64,000 bases of DNA. It comes from Anomaloglossus baeobatrachus (taxonomy: Eukaryota; Chordata; Amphibia; Anura; Aromobatidae). This document shows, piece by piece, positions 50,325 to 59,192 of this stretch. Position 1 is the first letter of the stretch; the number at the start of each line of letters is the position of its first letter. The position numbers were made by a program, and so were the translations under genes. The DNA lies in NCBI RefSeq assembly GCF_048569485.1, contig NC_134364.1, forward strand, positions 125,624,882-125,688,881, read 5' to 3'. Below the pieces are notes generated by a model. It had not been told where the DNA came from, searched no databases, and saw nothing but the letters and a program-made list of their open reading frames with translations.

Positions 50325-51310
50325 AGTCAGAGGTGAGCCACCGGCACCTGCAAAACTTGTCTCCCCAGGGAGGCATCCACAGAGGCCTGCGTATGTACTC
50401 TGTAGAACCTGGTGATCGTGTGGACGCTGGACCAGGTAGCGGCTTTGCAAAGTTGAGCCGCCGAAGCTTGATGGTGAACAGCCCAAGAAGCTCCCACCAC
50501 TCGCGTGGAATGAGCCCTCGCCTCTCCCAGGAGGGTGACGCATTTGACTCTGTACGCCTCTAGGATAGCTGACATAATCCAACAGCCAATCGTGCATTTT
50601 GAGGCTGAAGCACCCTTCTTGTGCCCTTCTGAAAGTACAAAGAGTTTGTCTGATTTGTGAAACGGCGCGGTCCAAGAGCTATAGATCCTCAGAGCTCTGA
50701 CAAGATCCAGATTATGCAGACTTCTCAAATGAATGAACCGTAACAGGGCAGAATGAAGGCTGGACGATTTCTTCATTTAGATGAAAGGGAGAAACTACCT
50801 TTGGGAGGAATGACTGAGGGCCGGAGAACAACCTTGTCCTGGTGAAAAACCAGGTAGGGAACCCGGCAGGAGAGAGCCGCCATTTCCGAAACTCACCTCA
50901 CTGATGTGATAGCCACTAAAAACGTGACTTTCCAGGAGAGTAATGAGAGCGAGATTTCTCGCAGTGGTTCAAAGGGCGATTGCTGGAGGACTCCTAAAAC
51001 CAGATTAAGGTCCCATGGATCCACGGACTGACGATAGGGGGTAACCAGATGGGCTACCCCCTGAAGAAAGGTACAAATCTGCGACCGAGTCACAAGCTGC
51101 CTCTGGAAAAAGACTGAAAGGGCGGAGACCTGTCCCTTGAGGGTACTGAGGGCTAGCCCCGAATCAAGTCCCACCTGCAAAAAGGTTAGGATATTGGACA
51201 AGGAAAAAATAAGCAGCAACTTTCCATGTTGTTCGCACCAGGAGAGAAACGATCTCCAGGTTCTATGATAACTGCGAGCCGAGGGCGGATTTCTAGCATT
51301 TAACATAGTG
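50325..51310 (-). pseudogene. DIRS-like tyrosine recombinase remnant
   Basis: The minus strand near 51,250-51,300 encodes SARSYHRTWRSFLSWC, typical of the N-terminal part of DIRS-type tyrosine recombinases. Further on it encodes STLKGQVSALSVFF and PFEPLREISLSLLSWKV, and near 50,400-50,450 the C-terminal signature CKAATWSSVHTITRFYRV. The stretch is not a single intact frame. It is the last coding part of the element, just before the internal complementary region, as the family requires. Confidence 0.8.
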
Positions 51311-53720
51311 GAAACGAACTGAGGGGGGGTAGATATGTTCTGGCTGGAATACAGGTTTCAAGAGCCTTGCCGTCAAGCGCAATCGTGCGGAGTTCTGGTG
51401 GCAAATCGTCCCCTGCGACAGAAGATCTGGGAGGCCGGGAAGCCGCCAGGGGGTGTTGCCTAGTAGCTGGACGAGTTCCGAGTACCAGGCCCTCCTGGAG
51501 CTACTAGTATCACTAAGATTCACTCCGCCTTGACCTTCTTGATCACCCTCGGTATGAGGAGAAGCGGAGGGAATATGTAAGGTAGACGAAAGTGCGACCA
51601 CGGCAGGACCAGGGCATCGGAGCCTATTGCGTGTAGGTCGCGGGATCGGGCTATGAAGGGGAAGACTTTGACGTTTTGGAGAGATGCCATGTGGTCCACG
51701 TCCGGGGAACCCCACCTCTGACAGATCTGCTGAAACACGTCGACGTGGAGAGACCATTCTCCCGCTGCCAGACCTTGTCTGCTTAGGAAGTCTTCGGCCT
51801 AGTTCTCTACTCCTGGGATGTGAACCGCGGAAATAGAGGCGTGATTTTCTGCCCAACGACGGATCTTGGAGACTTCCTTCATCGCTGCGGGTCCCTCCTT
51901 GATGATTTATGTATGCCCCTGTAGTGGCGTTATTGGATTGAATCCCAACAGGGACACCTGAGAGAAGCGAGAGGAACCCTTGAAGGGCCAGAAATATGGC
52001 CCTTAAAGGGTGCTTTACACGCTGCGACATCGCTACCGCTATATCGTCGGGGGTCACGCACATCCGGCGGCGGTAGTGACATCGCAGCGTGTGACACCAA
52101 GGAGCAACGATCAACAATCGCAAAATCAATAAAAAACGGTGATAGTTGACACGTCGCTCCTTTCCTTAATATCGCTGCTGCCACAGGTACGATGTTGTTC
52201 ATCGTTCCTGCGGCATCACATCGCTATGTGTGACACCGCAGGAAGACAAACATCTCCTTACCTGCGTCCACCGGCAATGCGGAAGGAAGGAGTTGGGCGG
52301 GATGTTACGTCCCGCTCATCTCCGCCCCTCCGCTTCTATTGGGCGGCCGCTTAATAACGCCGCAGTGACGTCACTATGACGCCGGAACACACCTCCCCCT
52401 TGAGGGAGGGATTGTTCGGCGGTCACAGCGACGTCGCTGACAAGGTATGTGTGTGTGACGCTGCCGTAGCGATAGTGTTCACTACGGCAGCAAACATCAA
52501 ATGTCGCACGAACGACGGGGGCGGGTGCTATCGCGCTCGACATCGCTAGCAATCGCTAGCGATGTCGCAGCATGTAAAGCACCCTTAACTCTAGAATGTT
52601 GATCGGGAGGGAGCGTATCGGGAAAGATCAGCGACCCTGAACCGTGTGATGATGGAACACTGCTCCCCAACCTATCAGGCTCGCATCTGACGTGACTACT
52701 TGCCAGTGAATTGGGAGGAAGTATCTCCCTTGGGAGAGCGAAGAGTGAAGGGTCCACCAGAGTAGGGAGTGAATCAGCTTCTGGGAAAGAAGAACCGGGC
52801 GATCTAGGAACACCAGGTTCCTGTCCCATGCCGAAGGGAGAGACAGCTGAAGAGGACGAAAGTGAAACTGAACGAACGGGACGGCTTTCATCGCCGCCAC
52901 CATCTTCCCCAAAATTTTCATCCCGAACTGCAGAGGTAGGCGGCACTTCCGCCGGAGGACCTGAATGCCCGGTTTCTCTACAGGTAGAAACACCCGGGCT
53001 CGAGAAGAGTCTAGGACCATGCCCAAAAAGACAAGACGTTGAGATGGAACTAGAGACTACTTTTGGCGGTTGACGAGCCAGCCCAACCGCAAGACAGTGT
53101 CTAAGCAGATTTGCCCACTCTCTGAGCAGGCAAGAAAAGACTGTCCCTTTATGAGGAGGTCGTCCAGATACGGGATGACTACAATACCTCTGGGACAAGC
53201 ACGGTCATGACAGCCGCCATGACCTTTGTGTAAAGACTCGAGGAGCCGTGGCTACACCAAAGGGAAGATTCGTAAATTGGAAGTGCTCCTCCCCAACTGC
53301 AAACCGAAGGAACCTCGGGTGAGCTTTGCAGATTGGAATGTGTAAGTAGGCGTCTTGTATCTTAGCGATTCCATGCGAAAGGGGCGAGTCCACACTGACC
53401 TGTTTAGCCTCTCGAGGTCTAAAATAAGACGGGCCGAGCCGTCCTTCTTGGGAACCATGAAAAGGTTAGAGTAAAATCCTGTGTAACGTTGTTCAGTGGG
53501 AACTGGTACGATGACGCCTGCGTCGCCAAGTACCGCTATAGCCTGAGACAAGGCCCGATTTTGGGCTGTGGAGTAGGGAATGCGTGATTGCAGGAAACGT
53601 CTTGTAGGGAGAAAGGTGAACTCTATTTTGTAACCAGTGGATACCAGTTCTCGCACCCAGGCATCGTCTATGTAGGAAAGGCAGACGTCCTAGAAGAGGA
53701 GCAGTCAACCTCCTACGGTG
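51311..53720 (-). pseudogene. DIRS-like reverse transcriptase and RNase H remnant
   Basis: Recognisable pieces on the minus strand are GFYSNLFMVPKKDGSARLIL (near 53,420-53,490), DAYLHIPI and LPFGVATAPRVFT (near 53,230-53,370), the RNase H-like TSDASLIGWGAVFHH (near 52,640-52,690), and NNATTGAYINHQGGTRS (near 51,880-51,950). All are signatures of DIRS-type polymerases. A 579-bp DNA transposon copy (52,007-52,585) lies within the RNase H part. Several breaks are present. Confidence 0.8.
52007..52585. mobile_element. Harbinger-type short element, copy 1 (nested in the DIRS element)
   Basis: Inverted ends AGGGTGCTTTACACGCTGCG (left) and GCATGTAAAGCACCCT (right) are flanked by TAA on both sides (52,004-52,006 and 52,586-52,588), the target preference of PIF/Harbinger transposons. 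The ends continue as GACATCGCTA and TAGCGATGTC. The interior is GC-rich with many ATCGCTA and ACGTCGCTG motifs and several internal palindromes, with no transposase frame. It is about 579 bp and related to the copy at 54,230. Confidence 0.75.
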
Positions 53721-56050
53721 GTTGGGAGATGCTTGGCGTCATGCTGAGGAAGAATGGTGAAACCGGGAACACCGGATCTATGCTGCCTAGGAGGGAGCGC
53801 CAGGCTGTGTTTGTCTTAGAGGGTCCAGGTTTTTGCTCGCAGCGCAGGGAGGATTGCTGAGACTTTGTGAGTAGCTGAGAGGTTAACTTCCGAAAGGACC
53901 GAAAACGCCAGGGAAATATCTTGCGAGGTGCGTGCTTTGGGCGCTGTTGTGGTAGAGAGGTGCTCTTACCCCCTGTTGCATCAGCAATGATTCTGTTGAG
54001 TGTTTCGCCGAAGAGGCGAACCCCCTGAAAGGGTAACCCAGTTAGGGATTTCTTAGATGCACTGTCTGCACGTCAGAGAATCCGACGGATTACCACCGAA
54101 TTGCTGGCCGCCATAATTTGCAGACTCTAGCAAAGTGTATATAAGGTATTTGGTAGCCATAAATGGTTGGTCAGCTCAACCAACTGGAAAGGCAGACCTT
54201 CTGCACGGAGGCTTCTACGTAAACTCTTAAGGGTACTTTAAACGCTGCGACATCGCTACCGATATATCGTCGGGGTCACGTCGTTAGTGATGCACATCTG
54301 GTGCCGGTAGCGACAACGCAGTGTGTGACACCAAGCAGCGATGATCAATAAGCGCAAAATCGTTCAAAAACAGTGATCGTTGACACGTCGCTCCTTTCCT
54401 TAATATTGCTGCTGCCACAGGTACGATGTTGTTCCTGCGGCATCACACATCGCTATGTGTGACACCGCAGGAACAGCGAACATCTCCTTACCTGCGTCCA
54501 TCGGCAATGTGAAAGGAGGTGGGTGGGATGTTACGTCCCGCTCATCCCCGCCCCTCCGCTTCTATTGGCCGGCCGCTTAGTAACGCCGCAGTGACGTCGC
54601 TATGACGCCGAACGCACCTCCCCCTTGAGGGAGGGATTGTTCGGCGGTCACAGCGACGTCGCTGACAAGGTATGTGCGTATGACACTGCCGTATCGATAA
54701 TATTCGCTACAACAGCGAGCACCAAATGTCGCACGAACGACGGGGGTGGGTGCCATCGCGCTCGCTATCGATGTCGCAGCGTGTAAAGCACCCTTTACTC
54801 CAGACGGCAAGAGCCTTGGCAACCTAGTCTGCGGCAAATTAGGAGAGGAGGGAGGAACCTGCCGCCTCAAAAATAGACCGAGCCAGAGCCTCAATGGTGC
54901 GGTCGGTGAGTTCTCAGAGAGGCACTGTCTGGAATGGAGAGTACCATGTGCTTGGCCAGTCGAGACACAAGAGGGTCGACAGCAGGGGACTCTGCCCAAT
55001 CCTTCACTAGTTCTGGAGAGAATGGATAGAGAAGGGTGAGATGTAGCTTGCCAGAAAATCGTTTTCTGGGTGCGCTCTCTGCTTAACCAGAATGGCGGTA
55101 AATTCGGGATTATTAGAAAGATATCTCGGGGCTCGCTTAGGTTTTTTGAAGGAAACAGTTTTTGAAACCGCCGCAGGCGCATCTTCTTCTACCGATAGGG
55201 GGGGAGGGCGCAAGAGTCCTCATCCGCGGCGGCATCCCAGGGGATGCCACCCTCGACTGGGGCATCACAGTCCTGACACGGGGGACGACTGGCCTGAGGA
55301 GAAATTCCAATTGCAGGACGTGCAACCTGAGTAACACTCTATAAGGGGAGCCTGGGTTTTCCGCACTTTTGAATTAGACATAATGCAAAGCAATGCAGTA
55401 ATCTACTAAGTTCCCCTTAACTTCTATGGAAGTTATAGGGTCTCCTAGTGCAGGGAAAAAAGGGTTACACTTTTGTATCATTCCAGCAAATAGCTGGAGC
55501 CCGCAGCACCGAGCCTCCAGAGCAAGGAGAGCTTACCCCGTCCAAAGTCTGGAGCAGAAAGCTGCCGTGTTCCCCGGGCAGAATATGCGAGTCCCCTAAG
55601 ATGGCGCTGCTGTCGTGGGCGTATCCGCAGCCTGGAGTTTCAGCGCGGCAAAACAGCCCACGCTGCTATCCTCCTCCAAAACTGTGAGGAGCGGATTTAG
55701 CCCTCACCTTCGTGGGGGCGGGATTATCGGCCTGTATTCCCAGCGTTGGAGAGGAAGCGGCCCCCACATTTGGGGGCAGGGCTTCCTACAGAGGGGCAGC
55801 GCGAGGATGACAGAGCTAGGGGGCGTGGCCAGCGGCTAAATTAGTGCCTGGCCTGAAAAGTTCCGGGGACAGCGCGATGCTGCAGCGCAGCTGTCAGTGA
55901 AGCAGAGACCCTCTCCCCCCACCGCTCCAACGCTGAACTGGACCTGCCTGGAGAGGATGATATTCCCTACCTGTGTCCAGGGGGTCCGATGGAAGCCGCA
56001 TCGGCCGGGTAAGAACCTCAAGGGACGCAAACTTCGGCTCAGCTGCACCA
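53721..56050 (-). pseudogene. DIRS-like gag region remnant
   Basis: Minus-strand translation near 54,790-54,990 includes LSENSPTAPLRLWLGLF and PPSSPNLPQTRLPRLLPSG, which resemble the gag-like protein of vertebrate DIRS elements as I remember it. A Lys/Arg-rich, Pro-rich stretch lies upstream near 55,140-55,330. The region is broken and interrupted by a DNA transposon (54,230-54,794). The assignment depends mainly on position, upstream of reverse transcriptase and next to the 5' terminal repeat. Confidence 0.55.
54230..54794. mobile_element. Harbinger-type short element, copy 2 (nested in the DIRS element)
   Basis: This second, 565-bp member of the family seen at 52,007 has ends AGGGTACTTTAAACGCTGCG and GCGTGTAAAGCACCCT. 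The flanks are TTA on both sides (54,227-54,229 and 54,795-54,797). Orientation and internal order match copy 1: both contain the AATCGCAAAAT-like block, CTCCCCCTTGAGGGAGGG and GTCACAGCGACGTCGCTGAC. The copies differ by scattered substitutions and small gaps, so they are separate insertions rather than one recent local duplication. Confidence 0.75.
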
Positions 56051-56379
56051 CGCAGCAGTAAGGCGGACGGCAGGCTTGATCCGGGTCCTGGAACTGATAA
56101 ACGTCGCCACTGTCTGTGCCACTTGCCTAGAAGTGCGATGAGGGGCAGCCTGGGTGGACGTAAATATGGGGGGCTCTGGGGTGACGCAGAGCAGAAATCG
56201 TCCGGCCACTTAGGAAGAGGGGAGACCTGGCGGCGAAGCCTCCCTGTTACTCTCTTCCCACATAGGGAGGAGAGCAGGAATGTGGAACACCCTTGTCACC
56301 CATCTGAGAATGGAGTAGAAAAGACTAGTGGGCTAAAAAACGGAAAAAGTCAAAAGGGTCTGAGAATAGGCCCATGTCC

Positions 56380-56815
56380 ACCTCCTAGGTCCTCCCAAGA
56401 TCTCCTTCTCTCACATTCGCTCCTCATGCAACCGCATCCAAGACTTCCCCGAGCAGCCCGTCTTCTGGAATTCGCTGTCTCACCACGTCAGACTATCTGC
56501 TACACTCGCAAGCTTCAAACGGAACTTGAAAACTCATCTGTTCAGGAATGCCTATAATCTTCAATGACCCCACTGCTTCACCACCAACACAGCTACTACC
56601 TCACCACCATGTGGAGCCGCCGCCGCCGCTTCACCACCGTATGGAGCCGCCTCACCACCCCACCGATTGTCTCCTCCCCAAAATCCTATAGAATGTAAGC
56701 TCGCAAGTGCAGGGTCCTCTTCCCTCTGTACCAGTCTGTCTGTTGTAACTTGGATATGTGTTCTGTATGTAACCCCTTCTCATGTACAGCACCATGGTGC
56801 TCTATAAATAAAATA

Positions 56816-56847
<32 letters not shown>
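56380..56847 (+). mobile_element. L2/CR1-like LINE 3' end with (TAA)n tail
   Basis: The plus strand near 56,430-56,558 encodes FWNSLSHHVRLSATLASFKR followed by a short tail and TGA. That is the form of the extreme C-terminus of L2/CR1-type LINE proteins, where a W-N-S-L-P motif is followed by F-K-x-x-L-K-T-x-L-F. A 3' untranslated part follows with AGAATGTAAGCTCGCAAG and GCACCATGGTGCTCTATAAA, then a microsatellite-like tail of AATAAA and TAA repeats (56,805-56,847). It is a 5'-truncated copy inserted in the DIRS element in the opposite orientation. The left limit is approximate. Confidence 0.75.
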
Positions 56848-56867
56848 GGAAAGCAAGCAAAAAACGG

Positions 56868-57006
56868 TCTTAGTTGCTGGTCAGTCACGGGGTGTACACT
56901 GCGGAGAATGAGCTAACTTTTTCTTTAGTTTGCCTAGTGTCAACTCCTGGCAACACCAGCAGCATACACCCATGGTCCTGTGTCCCCCAATAAGGCGAGA
57001 AAGAAC
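56868..57006 (-). repeat. DIRS-like element, 5' inverted terminal repeat
   Basis: Its reverse complement begins TCTTTCTCGCCTTATTGGGG, continues GACACAGGACCATGGGTG, and matches the 3' terminal repeat at 49,862-50,040 except at scattered places and at the outermost ~25 bp. That outer part is instead matched by the second half of the internal complementary region. Confidence 0.85.
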
Positions 57007-57235
57007 GATATTTAACCTTTTGCTGTACTACCTCAAAAATAATAGAATGGAGAATTTCAGTGATATAAATCTTTACCTATATAATTCATTAGAGCACTCT
57101 TTAGTGCATATACCACAGTGGACATAAGTCTACAAACCGCTGTGAGAATTTCAGAACTCTTTGCACTTTTAATGTCACCTATAATCTGCACCAATTCATT
57201 GAGTAACAAAAATAATTTTGAGGGGAAAACCTAAA

Positions 57236-57660
57236 ATTAATTTGCATAAGTGTGAGCACCCTCACATTCCCGAAGCCACGGTGCACTGTGAAGACGTAAG
57301 TGTAAAATTTGGCACAAGTGACATTACCTAGAACTAGACGTCTCAAAAATTGATGAAAAGATAAAACATTGGCTTCGAGATCGACTGTAACATTAAAGGA
57401 GCTGCAGGAATTAATGGTCAGTCATGGCTGTGCAAATCCAAATATCAGTCAATTGTGCAACAAAACCTTCAGGCCTGTGCAGAAAATCTGAAGAGGAAAT
57501 TTACCTATCAACACAATTGTATTTCTGACAGCATTCAGTCTCAAAAAAACAGTAATAGCGTACAGGTGTGCAAATTTATGCAACCACATTAAATTATTTT
57601 TCCACCAGTAAAGATTTCATTTTTTTTCCTTAATGGATGTGTACAGATTTTGGGTGACAT
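57236..57660. mobile_element. Tc1/mariner-like remnant, internally deleted
   Basis: The middle contains ACATTAAAGGAGCTGCAGGA and a following stretch that I recognise from Tc1-like transposase genes of fish and frogs. The ends carry imperfect inverted motifs, TTTGCATAAGTGTGAGCACCC on the left and GGTGTGCAAATTTATGCAACC on the right. At about 420 bp it is far too short for a transposase gene of some 1 kb, and no long frame remains, so it is a deleted non-autonomous copy. The limits are approximate. Confidence 0.55.
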
Positions 57661-58270
57661 TAACATGGATACAGTCATTTTTGTAATTTTTTTTTTACAT
57701 GACAGGGATGTGTAGACGTTCTATATTCACAATATATTAACCATTATAATGCTGTCCCATATTGATATATCACAGTATAACACCATTGTTTTTAAGACCA
57801 GGTATATTTTACTAAGATCGGACACAGCACAGGTTTGGCGTTCTCCCACCGTGGCGATTCACCGCCTATCACTCTGGTCGTGTATTCGAGAGCCTGAAAA
57901 GTGAACTACAGGAACAGTTAAAACTAAAAATGAAAAGAAAAAAAAAAAAAGCCCTCCAGAATCATGCAACTCCAATGTCTACAACACAGGAAGAACACGC
58001 AAAGCGGCGAAGGGGCAGAGCTCTGTACACGCGAGATAGAAAAAGATCCGGACACCTGGGAGAACACAATCCAGTTTGGGACGATTTTATACGTGGAATG
58101 TTTCTTTAAAAAAAAAAAAAAAAACAAAAAAAAAAACTGGCTAGAATTACGGCGGCTGATGTCTGACTACAAATCTAACAGAGGACGTCTGCATTTACAG
58201 GAAGCGGCAGCAGTCAGACATGCACTGAGAAAAAAAAAACTACCAAACTGCAAAAAAAAAAACCCCTAAC
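57661..58270. other. AT-rich intergenic sequence
   Basis: The stretch has several A or T homopolymer runs (near 57,690, 57,940, 58,110, 58,230 and 58,275) and no recognised gene or element. It lies downstream of ADAR and could include the distal part of a long 3' untranslated region. I found no clear AATAAA signal on the minus strand here. Confidence 0.4.
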
Positions 58271-58951
58271 TATATATAAAAAAAAAAAAAAATAGTCTGA
58301 TCGCAAACACTGCAAGAAAACTGGGTCTTTACCACCTTGGTGCCAGGAGCCTCGCAGAAACCCAGCAGGAGACTATTCAACACAGCAACCGCCAACATGG
58401 CAGCCAGGACACTAAGGCACGCACTGCAACAGGATAGCCTTCCCTAGTAATTAATGGTCAGGGATCTGGTCCCTTCCTCTCATGCTACAGGAGATTCTTT
58501 CTTTGTGAAAAGATTTTTTTAAAAAGTAAGACGCAATTAATTTTTCTTTTTTTTTAATTTTAAACTTGATTCTTAAAAGGGAAAGTCCATTATTACAATA
58601 ACAAACGTTGCCTAGCAACAGTCGCTGCCATAAGAGGGTGACTTGACCATCCCACAGCCATGACAGCACTTCTCTGTGCAGTCAGGGAAGCAGCTTACAC
58701 ATCCGCCTGCCTCGTGCCGCACATAAAATGCCATTTTTTTTTAACGTTAAAGAAGACTACAAAGGGTTAAAAGGAAATAAAAAGCTGCATATAATGTGCC
58801 AGGGTTCTGCTGGGTTTCTGGAGGGGCCTGGCAGGCGGGCGCTGACATCCCCCCCCCCCCCTACACCCACCAGTTGGTGAAGACCTAGTGACATTCCGTT
58901 ACATAAACAAAAACAGCGGCTGGGGAAAAAAAATAAAAAATGTGTAAGTCG
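58271..58951 (-). other. adar: Probable ADAR 3' untranslated region
   Basis: This follows the ADAR stop codon at 58,952-58,954 in the direction of transcription. Its length and end are not defined: the only poly(A)-like signal I noticed on the minus strand is an ATTAAA near 58,555. A C-run of about twelve on the plus strand near 58,850 and several A/T tracts are present. The call rests on position alone. Confidence 0.4.
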
Positions 58952-59192
58952 TTAATTAGTGGCCAGGTTGAAGCTCTTCTCCTCCTGGGGTTTGCTGATC
59001 CAGCTGCCGTAGCTCATATCCTGCAGAGCTTTAAAGAACAGTCCTTTGGCCTCCTGGTACTGGACGGCCGCCGCCTTGATATCGCTGTAGGAGCTGTGGA
59101 GCAGCAGGTCACTGCGGCCGCGCAGGTCGCTGAGCTTCTGGAACAAAACGAACATGTGGAGCTTGGAGACGCGTGAGACCTCCAGCCGGGAC
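58952..59192 (-). CDS. adar: ADAR last coding exon and stop
   Basis: The acceptor is GATTTTCAG. It encodes [20 protein letters not shown] and the C-terminal [18 protein letters not shown], then TAA. The SRVSK and WISKPQEEK strings identify ADAR1. Confidence 0.95.

Larger units (their letters stand above)
49862..57006 (-). mobile_element. DIRS-like tyrosine-recombinase retrotransposon, broken
   Basis: Inverted terminal repeats of roughly 150 bp at 49,862-50,040 and 56,868-57,006 share GGGGGACACAGGAC, GTGTATGCTGCTG and GTTGCCAGGAG. Near the low-coordinate end, 50,116-50,220 holds the complement of both outermost ends side by side, the internal complementary region that defines DIRS1-type elements. 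Between the ends, on the minus strand, are remnants of a gag-like region, reverse transcriptase, RNase H and a tyrosine recombinase, in the order expected for DIRS. The coding parts carry several breaks, so it is a fossil. Two copies of one short DNA transposon and a LINE 3' end are nested inside. Confidence 0.88.

Noticed and set aside
52007-54794. TTAA-type (piggyBac/Kolobok) identity for the paired short elements
   Set aside because: Copy 2 has TTTA rather than TTAA on its right side, whereas a TWA triplet fits both copies exactly on both sides. TTAA remains a weaker alternative.
56805-56847. A stand-alone TAA microsatellite
   Set aside because: It directly follows the LINE 3' end and is better explained as that element's tail.
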